Notes: generated by a model not told the origin, from the sequence alone. 64,000 bases of DNA from Methanocorpusculum sp. (GCA_017408885.1 JAFQTT010000003.1:124001-188000), one strand, 5' to 3'; shown: positions 17,851 through 28,055, numbered from the stretch's first letter. Program-made: numbers and translations.

Positions 17851-18549
17851 ATGTCTATTGGTATCTCTGAAAATTTTAAGCAGTCTTTTGCATTCACCAA
17901 AGAGAACCTTCTTGGAAAGATTCTCAACTGGGTGATTCTCTTTGTTCTCGCGTTCTTCACCGGAACATTTCTTACTGAACTGTTTCCGAACTTAGAGCTT
18001 CTCTGGGCAGTCCTCACCATTGCAGCGTCGGTTATCATGGGCGGCATCATCATACGGATTTATGCAGGAGGTGAAGTCACCTTTGCATCATTCTGCACAG
18101 TGGTGATAAAGGGTATCGGATACAATGTCGCAGCCCTTGTTTACTCACTTCCGGCACTGATTCTCACATTCATATCAGTGGCAGTCATGCTGATACCGCT
18201 TGCAGGAGAACAACCTGGAGCACTCGCAGCAGGAATTGGGGCTGGAATACTCCTGCTTATAGCAGCAATTATCGTATTGCTGATTACCAACTTCCTAATG
18301 ATTCCGGCTGCCGTAAACTATGCCCACAGCACCGGTGTCGGCGGAGCATTCAAATTCAGCGAGATATTTGCACGCCTTGAAAAAGCCGGGTGGGGAGAGA
18401 CTATTGGTTCATACCTGATATTCCTCGTAATCGGAATGATACTTACAGCCATAATGTACATTCCTGCAGTTGGCGGAATACTCTATGCTCTTGCATATTC
18501 ATTCCTCCTCGTCCTCCAGGCAAAATACTTTGCAAACCTTCTAAGCTAA
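17851..18549 (+). CDS. DUF4013-like multi-pass membrane protein
   Basis: The protein, 232 residues from the ATG at 17851, has six hydrophobic segments and little else. MSIGISENFKQSFAFTKENLLGKILNW at the N-terminus, and the later MIPAAVNYAHSTGVGGAFKFSEI, look like DUF4013 proteins common in methanogens. Function unknown. A GTG at 17842 would add three residues, but GAGGTGG is placed well for the ATG. Confidence 0.68.
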   Translation: MSIGISENFKQSFAFTKENLLGKILNWVILFVLAFFTGTFLTELFPNLELLWAVLTIAASVIMGGIIIRIYAGGEVTFASFCTVVIKGIGYNVAALVYSLPALILTFISVAVMLIPLAGEQPGALAAGIGAGILLLIAAIIVLLITNFLMIPAAVNYAHSTGVGGAFKFSEIFARLEKAGWGETIGSYLIFLVIGMILTAIMYIPAVGGILYALAYSFLLVLQAKYFANLLS

Positions 18550-18627
18550 GAAGGACATTTTATCTTTTTTTTAATCTCTCTGTGAATAGACAATGCTTTT
18601 TATCTCGCAGGACAATATTATCGTATT

Positions 18628-19899
18628 ATGTTTGAGGAGCTTACATCCACCATCGAGTTCCAGATGAGCTTACTGCTCTTCGTGGCTCTTGGTGGATATC
18701 TTCTGGCAACCCGCATTCACCAGTCCGCGGTTATCGGCGAAATTCTGGTGGGTCTGGTGGTCGGTCCAAGTATCCTGGGACTTATCACCTACACAGACTT
18801 TATCGACGGACTTGCCGGTCTTGGTTCTATTATTCTTCTATTCGTTATCGGCTTTGAGTTTGAAGTAAGAGACATTGCCAACTGGAAGTACTGCGTCATC
18901 GCATTGGTGGGCGTGGTGGTTCCCTGGATTGGCGGTTATTTGTGTGCGATGCTGTTTGGAATGGACTTCTATTCCGCAATCTTCATCGGAACGGCGCTTA
19001 CGGCAACAAGTATCGCGATTACGGCAAATGTGTTGCGGGAAATGGGGAAGCTGCATCAACCGTTTGCGAAAGCGATTATCGGCGCTGCCGTTATTGACGA
19101 CGTGCTGAGTTTAATTGTCCTTTCCGTCTGTCAGGACTTAAGTGCTACCGGAGAGCTTGCTGTCAGCGGCATTCTCTTTATGATTATCAAAGCATTCGGC
19201 TTTGTTATCGTTGGTGCACTGGTTGGTGCGAAGTTCATTCCGAAGCTGCTCAACTGGATGGATGGCACAAAGATTGTCCGCAAGTTCCCGGAGTTTGTGT
19301 TCATCTTCGCAATGATGATTGCATTCTTCTATGCAATGTGCGCAGAAGCGGTCGGCATCTCTGCAATCGTTGGAGCATTCTTAGCCGGTGTGTGTGTGAA
19401 CCGTGTAGATTTGAAGCACAGTATGGATATCAAGCTTGGAGCAGAGTATCTCTACATCATATTTGCATCCATCTTCTTCGTGTCTTTGGGTATCATTGCA
19501 GACCTGCGGTATCTGCAGCCGGATATGATTCTCTTTATCGTGGTGCTGTGTGTTGTGGCTCTTGCGACAAAGATTCTCGGCTGCGGTCTTCCGGCGAAGT
19601 TTATGGGTATGACCTGGAAGGAGTCGATGATGATTGGTGTGGGTATGACGCCCCGCGGAGAGGTCGCGATGATTGTAGGTCTTATTGCCTTAAATCACTT
19701 CAAGGAGCTGGCAGAAGCAGCGGTCAATCCGGCAGAGGCGGCAGAGCTTCTGGCTATCGGAAATGAGCTGTTCATCGCGATTGTGGTCGTGTCTTTGGTG
19801 ACAACGATTGTTGTCCCGCTGATCTTCAACGGTATCTTCTTCAGAAAGGAGAGAAAAGAGGCACAGGCATGTGCTGCGGAAATCAGAACACACACCTAA
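18628..19899 (+). CDS. Cation:proton antiporter, CPA2 family
   Basis: The 423-residue protein has about 12-13 membrane segments and the CPA2 hallmark paired acids in GAAVIDDVLSLIVLS. Other family signs are GEILVGLVVGPSILGL near the N-terminus and GMTPRGEVAMIVG in the second half. It exchanges Na+ or K+ for protons across the cytoplasmic membrane. No C-terminal RCK/TrkA domain is present, unlike KefB-type channels, so a NapA-like Na+/H+ antiporter is likely. It stands alone and ends in a T-run. Confidence 0.87.
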   Translation: MFEELTSTIEFQMSLLLFVALGGYLLATRIHQSAVIGEILVGLVVGPSILGLITYTDFIDGLAGLGSIILLFVIGFEFEVRDIANWKYCVIALVGVVVPWIGGYLCAMLFGMDFYSAIFIGTALTATSIAITANVLREMGKLHQPFAKAIIGAAVIDDVLSLIVLSVCQDLSATGELAVSGILFMIIKAFGFVIVGALVGAKFIPKLLNWMDGTKIVRKFPEFVFIFAMMIAFFYAMCAEAVGISAIVGAFLAGVCVNRVDLKHSMDIKLGAEYLYIIFASIFFVSLGIIADLRYLQPDMILFIVVLCVVALATKILGCGLPAKFMGMTWKESMMIGVGMTPRGEVAMIVGLIALNHFKELAEAAVNPAEAAELLAIGNELFIAIVVVSLVTTIVVPLIFNGIFFRKERKEAQACAAEIRTHT

Positions 19900-19901
19900 A
19901 C

Positions 19902-19926
19902 TTTTTTTTCGAAGCGCTGTCGCGCT
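19902..19926 (+). terminator. T-run and hairpin after the antiporter gene
   Basis: Eight T residues (19902-19909) follow the stop codon by two bases, enough for archaeal intrinsic termination. A small hairpin (AGCGC-TGTC-GCGCT, 19913-19926) and a further T4 follow before the convergent YgiQ gene. Confidence 0.55.
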
Positions 19927-19935
19927 GCTTTTGTG

Positions 19936-21750
19936 TTACTTCCGTTTCGGCGGGCGTGCCGGAATTCCTTTGTTCGGCACTAAATCCCCGATTAAGTCCC
20001 GTCTGCCTGCTTTCAGCAGACCGGAGACCACAAGGTCATACTGTTTCGGATCTTTCCACTGCAGGACTGCCCGCTGGATTCTTTTTTCACCGCCGGTTGG
20101 GACATAGACCTTCTTTCCGGTGACGGGATGCAGACCGGTGTAGTACATCGCAGTAGACAGCGTCATGGGAGAAGGCGTGAAATCCTGCACCTGCTCAGTG
20201 TACATGTTGTGCTCGCGAAGGTAAAGCGCGAGTTTTACCATATCCTCAATTCTGCATCCGGGATGTGAGGACATCAGATAGGGAACAAGATACTGACGCT
20301 TCTGTTTTCCTTCCTGCAGTTTCTCAAACCGTTTCCGAAAGCGCTCGAATACGGCTTCTCCGGGTTTGTTCATCATCTGGGTTACTCTCTCAGAGATGTG
20401 CTCTGGGGCTACTTTCATGTGACCGGAGATGTGCGATTCGCTGATGGTTTTGAGATAGGCATCGCCTTCAGCGTTTTCCGGGATTAAGTCGTAGCGAATA
20501 CCGGAGCTGATGAAGACATGTTTGACTTTAGGGATTTTGCGGATTTCAGAAAGCAGGGCAAGCTGTCGTGCGGTGCCATCCTGCAAGGAAGGGCATCCTA
20601 TGCAGGATTTGTTTTTGCAGGCCCCTTGTTTTTCCCATTTGGGGCAGTGGGAGCCGTACATGTTGGCAGACGGCCCTCCCACATCAGAGATGGTTCCTCT
20701 GAATTCCGGCATCTTTGCCATCCGCTTTGCTTCACGGAGAATCGATTCTTCGCTGCGGGAGACAATCTGTTTTCCCTGATGGTGGGTGATGGAACAAAAC
20801 GAACAGGCACCAAAGCATCCGCGGTGTGTTGTTATCGAGAACTGGATGGGCGCAAGAGCGGGAATCACTTCTTTAATCGCGGGGTGCTGTTTGCGGGTGA
20901 ATGGAAGCTCATAAATTCTGTCAAGCTCTTCTGTGGTGAGCGGGAGTGCCGGCGGATTCTGGATGATGACGGTTTTTGGATGCGGCTGGATTAAGACGCC
21001 GTCTGTTTCAGAGAATGTTTTCCATGCGGCAGCGAAGGTTGGTTTTTCGCAGACGACAGGATATGCCGGAAGCTGTGTGCCCGCGATGTCGGATTTGCGG
21101 TATTCGCCAACGCTCATAGTATAACAAGTGCCTCTCACATCGCGTATTTCCGAAGCCTTTGCCCCTGCGGCTATGCGGTCTGCGATTTCACACAGTGCCC
21201 TCTCACCCATGCCGTAGACGAGAAGCGATGCAGGAGCGTCTGCTAAGATGCCCTGTCTTACGCTGTCGCTCCAGTAGTCGTAGTGAGCAAACCTTCGAAG
21301 ACTTGCCTCAACACCGCCGAGAATGATTGGAACATCGGGATAGAGACGGTGGAGCATGTTTGTGTAGACGATACTTACCCTGTCAGGGCGGGTGAGCTTT
21401 CCGCCAGGCGAGTATGCGTCGTCGCGCCGTTTCCGAAGAGCCGGCGTGTAGGCGTTAATCATTGGATCAACTGCACCAGGGACAACTGCGAAGAATAAAT
21501 TCGGACGTCCAAACTCAGTGAAGCTTTTTCCGGAGCGATCTTTCCAGTCCGGCTGGCTGATTACGGCAACCGAATATCCTGCTTCAATTAAGGTTCGTCC
21601 AAGCAGGGCTGTCGGGAATGAGGGGTGGTCTACGTAGGCGTCTGCGGAGACCAGGATGATATCGGGGTTTTTGTTCCAGAGCTTCTTCGCTTCGGCTTGC
21701 TGTATAGGGAGGTATTTGGGCTGGGGAAGCGGAGGTCTGGCGGTAAACAT
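19936..21750 (-). CDS. YgiQ family radical SAM protein
   Basis: The 604-residue protein has the radical SAM motif in GCFGACSFCSITHHQGK (CxxxCxxC), a cobalamin-binding-like N-terminal region (SADAYVDHPSFPTALLGRTL), and the family segment VGGPSANMYG with a Cys-rich insert (CPKWEKQGACKNKSCIGCPS). The C-terminal part reads HNMYTEQVQDFTPSPMTLST, as in YgiQ/UPF0313. Reaction unknown. Length is normal, and the C-terminal basic tail is short. It is convergent with the antiporter and separate from its minus-strand neighbours. Confidence 0.87.
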   Translation of the reverse strand: MFTARPPLPQPKYLPIQQAEAKKLWNKNPDIILVSADAYVDHPSFPTALLGRTLIEAGYSVAVISQPDWKDRSGKSFTEFGRPNLFFAVVPGAVDPMINAYTPALRKRRDDAYSPGGKLTRPDRVSIVYTNMLHRLYPDVPIILGGVEASLRRFAHYDYWSDSVRQGILADAPASLLVYGMGERALCEIADRIAAGAKASEIRDVRGTCYTMSVGEYRKSDIAGTQLPAYPVVCEKPTFAAAWKTFSETDGVLIQPHPKTVIIQNPPALPLTTEELDRIYELPFTRKQHPAIKEVIPALAPIQFSITTHRGCFGACSFCSITHHQGKQIVSRSEESILREAKRMAKMPEFRGTISDVGGPSANMYGSHCPKWEKQGACKNKSCIGCPSLQDGTARQLALLSEIRKIPKVKHVFISSGIRYDLIPENAEGDAYLKTISESHISGHMKVAPEHISERVTQMMNKPGEAVFERFRKRFEKLQEGKQKRQYLVPYLMSSHPGCRIEDMVKLALYLREHNMYTEQVQDFTPSPMTLSTAMYYTGLHPVTGKKVYVPTGGEKRIQRAVLQWKDPKQYDLVVSGLLKAGRRDLIGDLVPNKGIPARPPKRK

Positions 21751-21861
21751 GATTATTGTATTTGCGGGGAGGAGGGATAAGGTATTGGATGAGGTTTTCC
21801 TGTTGAGGGAGAGATATGAGTTGGCGCGGTTAGAGAGCGACAGCGGCGGACAATCTCTCCC

Positions 21862-22374
21862 TTACTTCTCCTTCGCAAGAACCCTCGTCAGCAAAGCAAT
21901 CGTCTTCGCATCAGAAATCTCACCGGAAGAAATCATCGAAAACACATCCTCGCGTCTAATCCTCACCTGCTCGATAATCTCATCCTCATCCATCTCAAAA
22001 TCATCACACGGACTTAAACCGCGGGCTTCAAACAACCAGAGCTTTTCAGTACAAAATCCTGGAGAAGAATACACAAACCCTCTTGGGATAATTTCATCTG
22101 CCTTCATCCGTGCTTCTTCAGCAAGCTCTCTTCTTGCCGCATCTTCTCTGCTCTCGCCCTCCTTATCCATACCGCCTGCAACAACTTCCAGAATATATGA
22201 ATCAATTACCGCACGGTACTGACGAATCAGATACACATACTCATCATCGGTTGGAAGAATACAAACCGCCTCAACCGGCTGCACGAAAAGATACTTTCGC
22301 TCTCTTCCGTTTGGAAGGATAATATCCTTTGTCTCAATAACAAGACGGGGAGTATCATAAATTATCTCGTTCAT
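21862..22374 (-). CDS. Nudix hydrolase, ADP-ribose pyrophosphatase-like
   Basis: A 170-residue Nudix protein. The box GMDKEGESREDAARRELAEE keeps the catalytic REXXEE core, but the Gly that usually follows two residues later is Arg (AEEARM). The upstream CILPTDDEYVYLIRQYRAVIDSYILEVVAGG is typical of ADP-sugar pyrophosphatases. It likely hydrolyses ADP-ribose or a related nucleotide sugar. It lies downstream of nothing obvious and just after the addA end, possibly its own unit. Confidence 0.85.
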   Translation of the reverse strand: MNEIIYDTPRLVIETKDIILPNGRERKYLFVQPVEAVCILPTDDEYVYLIRQYRAVIDSYILEVVAGGMDKEGESREDAARRELAEEARMKADEIIPRGFVYSSPGFCTEKLWLFEARGLSPCDDFEMDEDEIIEQVRIRREDVFSMISSGEISDAKTIALLTRVLAKEK

Positions 22375-22429
22375 ATATCCTCAGTTATGCTATAATTGTT
22401 TGAGAATGAATATAAGGCTTTGGAGGACA

Positions 22430-25400
22430 TCACAAAGAAACAATCCGCAAATCCAAAGCCTCATCTGCGAAGTACAGCCATCCGGAAACAGTACCGCCTG
22501 TAATTTCGCTCATAAGACGCACATACTCAGAGACCTGCTCTAAATACCCCTCAAAGAAACCTCTCTCCTTTGCAGAAGATATGCTTCCAGTCTTGTAATC
22601 AATTACCGCATACGTACCGTCCGCATACTGAACAAAACGGTCAATCACACGCCTTTCAGTACCACAGATAACAGGAAGCTCACAGCACTCAAACACAACA
22701 TCCTGCATCAGAGAAGAGGACATAAACTCAGCATACTGCTTTTCAAACTCGGAATCATCAGATAATCCGGCGAACACCGCATGTAAACGAGTGCCTCGAA
22801 GCATTGCAAACGAAGAGCTGTCCGATTCAGAAACAATCTCCTCTTCTTTTGCATCAGGCACAACACAGACCGCATTCGAGAAGTAAGAGACCTCTTCTGC
22901 TTTTTTTGCCGGAAGACAGCACCGCCCATCACAAACATCACATTCAACAGACACTTTGCTTTTTGCTCCCTCGTACATGTTCATAAAGGATTTCTCATTA
23001 TATCCATTTTCACCGGCAGTCGCAGAAATTACAAGATGGTCGCGTGCACGCGTTAGAGCCACATAAAACAGCCGCTTTGCCTCAGCCATCTCACGATTAA
23101 CTCTATCTTCTTCAAGAGCAGTATGCAAAAGTCCGCATTTATCTTTCATCCAGGAAAGTTCAATCTTCACACCTGCACCAAGAGTATCATCGAACACAAC
23201 CCCCTTCGCATTGCCAAGAGTTTTCTCACCTGCAAAGCATAGACACACAACAGGATACTCAAGACCTTTTGACGAATGAATTGTAATAATTCTAACTCTT
23301 CCAGAGCGTTCTTCGAGAGGTTCTGCACTGCCGTCTGAAACATTCAGCTCTATACTTTTTTCAAGAAGAGACGCAAACTCGATGAGAGAGAACGGAGAAG
23401 ACACCGCTTTAGCCCGTGCGATTCCAAGAAGCTTCATCAGATTAGCTTCCATTCTGTCGCCGCCGTCAAGACCTGCATAGACAGCTAAAATCTCTGACTC
23501 TGAAACAATCTTTTCGAGAGTAAGAGTTGGTGTCATATGCTTTGCATACTCTCTCCATCTCGAAATTTTTGCAAGAGCAGAAGCTATCCTGCTGTCCTTG
23601 TTCTCTTCAGCAAAAGAACGAAGTCTTATATAAAGAGGCTTGTGTGAACCAAATGCAGCTCTCTCAAGTTCTGCTTCAGATACCGAAAGATAAGGTGAGC
23701 GAAGTGCTCCGTAAAGTGCCAGGTCATCTTCAGCATAAAGAATTGCCGAGAGCAGATTGAACAAATCTGTGACCTCAGGGCGCTGATAAAAGTTCTTTCC
23801 GCCATCTTCGATGTACGGAACGCTGTATTTGTCAAGAGCAGCACAAAGCTTTCCAAGATTAGTTCTTCTCCGGATAAGGATTGCAACATCAGAGTACTCT
23901 GCATGACGGCACACTCCGTCATCTTCACAAATCACAAGCTTGCGGTTTTCGATTTTGTCGTAAATCCATGAAGCAAGAGTTTCTGCTTCATTTTCAACAC
24001 CCTGCTCTTTGTCCTGTGGAAGGGTGATAAGTGATACAGAACCTTTCGCAGATTTACGATTGGGCAATATCAGATCATAGTCAGGATCATACTCTCCGGA
24101 AAAAATATCCTGGAAGATTTCATTTACAAAAGTGATGATCTCAGGTGCAGAGCGGAAACTCGTATCAAGTGCTGTGCGGTTTTCTCCAAAATCATCCTGA
24201 AACTCCGCGTAACCTTGCGAATCCGCTCCCCTGAAAAGATAAATTGACTGCTTGGCATCTCCAACGATAAACAGCCTGTCGTTTTTGCTGACATCGCCGC
24301 AGATTTTTCGAAGCAGACGAACTAATGCAGGATCATTATCCTGAACCTCATCGACTAAGACATAACGACATCTGGATGACACAGCATCAAGGATGTCTGG
24401 ATGGCTGTCTGATAAGAGCTCGTCTGTTCTTTGGATTATGTCATCAAAATCAAGAACTCCTACCCTCTGTTTTGCTGATGCGATTTTTTTTGCACAAACT
24501 AAGGATACATCATATAAGTCCAGGAGAACATTTCGCGTTTCTAAAAACACCTCGCTGTCCTTTCCAGGAAGATAAGGCAGAGCCTTGAAAACATTTACAA
24601 ACTCATTTGCCCTGTCCAGCTCGTCGTCTGGAATCACGAATGCTTTTTTACCGTCTACAGCTGATGTGTACTGAGCAAACAAAGACCGAATCTCTGTATG
24701 AGTTTCTGCTTTGCGCAGAGATTTTGCAAGATTAAGATACTTTGCTCTGCCGCTTTTCAGATGTTTTTCATCCGCAGTCTCTAAGCGGTTCAGCAAAGAA
24801 CGGTTTGTCGAATCCTCAAAGAACATCTCGCGAAGAGCGAAGAGATAATCTTGCTCAGATACATCCTCAAAGAGTTTTGAGAAGTCCTCTCCGATTTTGA
24901 AATGCTCTGTAAATCCGGAATACCAAATCCTTCGAACAGTTTCCGGTTCATTCCTGAGAAGTTCAAACCATCTGTTGTCACCGTTTTCAATGATGAGTTT
25001 TACATAACTGCGAATAGTTTTCTGATGCATTCTAAGATGCAGACGGACAAGAGCATCGAATAGATTTTCATCAGGGTTTTCGATTACATCATGGATTGTG
25101 TCTTCAACAAGCTCTGTCTTGTCAAGATCATCCATGACAGCAAATCCTGGCTCAAGGCCTGCCTCGTATGCAAACTCCTTGAGAATCGAAAGACAGAATC
25201 CATGAAATGTACTAATCGAGGCCTGATGGAATGAATCAAGACATTCCTGCATGCGGGGGCTCGTCTTTGCCTGTTTTTTCAGCTCATGCGAGATTTTAGT
25301 CTGCATCTCAGAGGCTGCCTTTTCTGTGTATGTTAAAGCAACAATGTCTTTTGGATATGCTCCGGATTCAAGAAGCGATATGTACCTTTGAGTTAAGAGG

Positions 25401-25489
25401 AAGGTCTTTCCAGTACCAGCTCCCGCCGTAACACTGGTGCTTTTTCCAAGTTCGAGAGCTTTTTTCTGGGCAGGGGTATAATCAGTCAT
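22430..25489 (-). CDS. addA: UvrD/Rep-family helicase-nuclease, AddA-like
   Basis: The 1,019-residue protein is a superfamily 1A helicase with a C-terminal RecB-like nuclease. Motifs in order: Walker A AGAGTGKTFLLTQRY (about residue 20), motif II LVDEVQDNDPALVRLL, motif III GDAKQSIYLFRGAD, motif IV-V TIHSSKGLEYPVVCLCF, motif VI FYVALTRARDHLVIS. Nuclease residues are GTRLHAVF and VIDYKTGS (about 963-970) with a following QVSEY. This matches AddA (RexA) of bacterial double-strand-break processing machines. The start overlaps the AddB-like gene by 8 bases. Archaea usually use HerA-NurA-Mre11-Rad50, so bacterial origin by transfer is plausible. The archaeal gene's biological role is inferred only. 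Confidence 0.83.
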   Translation of the reverse strand: MTDYTPAQKKALELGKSTSVTAGAGTGKTFLLTQRYISLLESGAYPKDIVALTYTEKAASEMQTKISHELKKQAKTSPRMQECLDSFHQASISTFHGFCLSILKEFAYEAGLEPGFAVMDDLDKTELVEDTIHDVIENPDENLFDALVRLHLRMHQKTIRSYVKLIIENGDNRWFELLRNEPETVRRIWYSGFTEHFKIGEDFSKLFEDVSEQDYLFALREMFFEDSTNRSLLNRLETADEKHLKSGRAKYLNLAKSLRKAETHTEIRSLFAQYTSAVDGKKAFVIPDDELDRANEFVNVFKALPYLPGKDSEVFLETRNVLLDLYDVSLVCAKKIASAKQRVGVLDFDDIIQRTDELLSDSHPDILDAVSSRCRYVLVDEVQDNDPALVRLLRKICGDVSKNDRLFIVGDAKQSIYLFRGADSQGYAEFQDDFGENRTALDTSFRSAPEIITFVNEIFQDIFSGEYDPDYDLILPNRKSAKGSVSLITLPQDKEQGVENEAETLASWIYDKIENRKLVICEDDGVCRHAEYSDVAILIRRRTNLGKLCAALDKYSVPYIEDGGKNFYQRPEVTDLFNLLSAILYAEDDLALYGALRSPYLSVSEAELERAAFGSHKPLYIRLRSFAEENKDSRIASALAKISRWREYAKHMTPTLTLEKIVSESEILAVYAGLDGGDRMEANLMKLLGIARAKAVSSPFSLIEFASLLEKSIELNVSDGSAEPLEERSGRVRIITIHSSKGLEYPVVCLCFAGEKTLGNAKGVVFDDTLGAGVKIELSWMKDKCGLLHTALEEDRVNREMAEAKRLFYVALTRARDHLVISATAGENGYNEKSFMNMYEGAKSKVSVECDVCDGRCCLPAKKAEEVSYFSNAVCVVPDAKEEEIVSESDSSSFAMLRGTRLHAVFAGLSDDSEFEKQYAEFMSSSLMQDVVFECCELPVICGTERRVIDRFVQYADGTYAVIDYKTGSISSAKERGFFEGYLEQVSEYVRLMSEITGGTVSGWLYFADEALDLRIVSL

Positions 25490-28055
25490 CGCTTAATACC
25501 TCCTCTTTTCGGCAGATATGCTTATACGGACAGAAATCCGGACACTTATCACCATGTCCAATCTTTCCTGCTTTAACAAGTTCGATGATTTCTGCAATAT
25601 GTTTCTTTGTATCAGAAATCATACTATCAGCACCATTCTTAAATGGTGTACTTAGTTTTGCAGTATCAGATGTTATATTTACAAAATTTCCAACAGAAGG
25701 AGTCCCGCCTGTCATCTGACGAACAGCTTCAGAGTAGATTGGAATCTGCAGAGATTTTTTTGGATTGGTTTCTACCTTGTTTCCTGTCTTGTAATCCAAA
25801 ACCATAAATGAACCGTTTTCCTTCATGATAACGCGGTCAGCACGACCAGAAACCTTAATCCCGTCAAAATCTGCTTCTACTTCACGTTCAAGCCATGAGG
25901 AGTCGGTACGATATCCTTCTTTTGCAAATCCTGTTTCAATCCCGATTAACTTTTTCAATGAACTGTCTTTTGCTGCGCATCCGAGATATCCAAGCTCTTT
26001 TGCTTTCCATGACGGAGTTTTAATACCGGTTTTTTCCATTTCTTCGACAGTCAGGCGGCAGAGCTCTTCGTATGCCAAATCAGCGGTCTCTTCTGTGATA
26101 CAGTCATGAACCGAGAAATACCGCTCTAAAACCTTGTGAATCACATTTCCGATTTTTATCGGCTCAGAACTGAAATCAGACGGATTCTCAAGAGACAAGT
26201 GGTGTCTGATGTACCATGAGAAGGGACAGTTGGCATATGTTTCCAGAAACGAAGGTGAGAATGATTTCTTTTCGGAATAGATTTCCAAAAATCTACCCTC
26301 CTCAAATGACGGAGCTTTGTTTACAGAACTTATTCTGTATGCAGTATCATTAATGTCCAAAACTCCAAAGGCTTCGTCAATCTCTTTTCTCTCTGCAACG
26401 CATCTTCCAGCACTCTTCTGACATCCGAAAACCGAGTGAACTGGATTTTTACAGTCAGTTTTATTCGGTTCCCCAATACGTGTTAGAAGAGGAGACGGGG
26501 CAAAACTTGTCCCTCCGTCTGATTTGGCATAAGAAAGTGTGAGCTTCCTTGATGCCGATGCACATGCTGCTTCAAAGTAGTATGCAGTATCTTCAGCAGA
26601 CTTTTTGTATCTGTTTGGAAGAAGGGCTTTTGTCTCCTGCACTGTCAAAAGAGGAAGTGTTGCAGAGATGTTTGGGATACTCTTAGACGAAAGTCCGATT
26701 ATAAAGACGTACGGAGTTTTTGTACCTGCGGCACTTCTAAGTTTTCCAACGCGAAATGCAGTCTCGTTTTCAGGATATGGAATCCCTGCATTCTTTCTGC
26801 ATCCGCGTGAAAGAATCGCATAAAAATCCTGAATACTACAGGGTGCATGCGATGTTCCGGCAGCAAAGAGGCGGTCAAGCAGACTGAAAAATGCATTTCG
26901 TGCTGCATCCTCTGTTTTTGTCATAGGAGACGTTGTCCATCCAAGGTCACCTAAGTCATCGAGAAGTGCAGATATTCTATCCTGCATAGTCCGCGCACTC
27001 TTCTGCCTTTCCTCTGCTTTATTCAGTATATCACATAGAACTGTTTTCAGTGTTTCATCTTCTTCCGTCCCAATGTTTCTCCAGTCTAAACTGCCTGTCA
27101 TTTTGACTGCACGATGAAGAGTTCCGGCAGTAACACCTCTGCGTTTTATATTAAATGCTCTGCACTCAAGAATTGATGCGAGGTCTGTTTCCTTTGGATT
27201 ATAAGAAGATGAGACAAATGCCAGAACAGCACGAATTACAGGTATGTTCTGTATGCTTTTTCGCTCGGACGTTTTAAATGTCAGAGGTGTTTTGCGATTT
27301 ACAAAAAAACCTGCGGCAATTTCTTCTAATATAGGAAGAGTTGTCTGAAGAGTTGGGGTAAGCAGAAGAATGTCATCTCCCAATACTCCGCTTTCTTCAA
27401 GAGAACATATCGCATCAAGTGTCTGTGATATCTCTTCGCGGGTGTTTCCATACTCAAAAATTTCAACATCAGATAATGGAGGAATTTCTGCATCAAAAAT
27501 AATTGGTTCGCTTGAGAAAACACCAAGGAGATTTTCTGCAAGAGGTGTTGTACTTTTTAAGCCGAAGCAGATACAGCATGCAGGCTTCATCTGTTCTGCA
27601 AACGGGATTGCATACCAAATAGCAGATATGGCATCTGATGCATTATGCTCTGCACACCACATGCGGTACTTCGAAAAAACTTCAGAAGCCTTTTTTCCCT
27701 TCTCAGTGTCCAACGGGCAGTCTGTGTTATTCAAAGTTAAGGTGATGTATAGGTCGATTAAGTTCTCAATTATAGATTTTGATGACGGAAATATACCTTT
27801 AGCAAATGATGAGAAGAGGAGATACTGTTCCTCCGGCGGAATTATTCTGATTCCAGCTTTTTGTTCTTCGAGAATAGTATGGGCAAGTGATTTTATTGTT
27901 GTAATTCTGGTTTGAAGAACAGGAGTGCTGATGAGCTCGAAAGCGCGGCGTCGTACGTCTTCATTTTCAACAATCAACCATGTGTCAAACGGGTTGGTTT
28001 TTGAGTTCAAAGAGAAGAGAGAACATGCTGTTTCAAGGGAGGAGGTATCGTTCAT
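25482..28055 (-). CDS. addB: AddB-like PD-(D/E)XK nuclease with iron-sulfur staple
   Basis: The 857-residue protein is the likely partner of AddA. Its C-terminal third carries a RecB nuclease core (GNVIHKVLERYF, MVLDYKTGNK, QIPIYSEAV) framed by the AddB iron-sulfur cysteines: one in YANCPFSWYIRHH (about residue 612) and three in CPDFCPYKHIC near the C-terminus. The N-terminal helicase-like region has no Walker A GKT, so, as in many AddB proteins, it would not hydrolyse ATP; its inactive helicase fold may scan DNA. It is shorter than bacterial AddB (~1,150). First gene of the addB-addA pair. Confidence 0.78.
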   Translation of the reverse strand: MNDTSSLETACSLFSLNSKTNPFDTWLIVENEDVRRRAFELISTPVLQTRITTIKSLAHTILEEQKAGIRIIPPEEQYLLFSSFAKGIFPSSKSIIENLIDLYITLTLNNTDCPLDTEKGKKASEVFSKYRMWCAEHNASDAISAIWYAIPFAEQMKPACCICFGLKSTTPLAENLLGVFSSEPIIFDAEIPPLSDVEIFEYGNTREEISQTLDAICSLEESGVLGDDILLLTPTLQTTLPILEEIAAGFFVNRKTPLTFKTSERKSIQNIPVIRAVLAFVSSSYNPKETDLASILECRAFNIKRRGVTAGTLHRAVKMTGSLDWRNIGTEEDETLKTVLCDILNKAEERQKSARTMQDRISALLDDLGDLGWTTSPMTKTEDAARNAFFSLLDRLFAAGTSHAPCSIQDFYAILSRGCRKNAGIPYPENETAFRVGKLRSAAGTKTPYVFIIGLSSKSIPNISATLPLLTVQETKALLPNRYKKSAEDTAYYFEAACASASRKLTLSYAKSDGGTSFAPSPLLTRIGEPNKTDCKNPVHSVFGCQKSAGRCVAERKEIDEAFGVLDINDTAYRISSVNKAPSFEEGRFLEIYSEKKSFSPSFLETYANCPFSWYIRHHLSLENPSDFSSEPIKIGNVIHKVLERYFSVHDCITEETADLAYEELCRLTVEEMEKTGIKTPSWKAKELGYLGCAAKDSSLKKLIGIETGFAKEGYRTDSSWLEREVEADFDGIKVSGRADRVIMKENGSFMVLDYKTGNKVETNPKKSLQIPIYSEAVRQMTGGTPSVGNFVNITSDTAKLSTPFKNGADSMISDTKKHIAEIIELVKAGKIGHGDKCPDFCPYKHICRKEEVLSDD

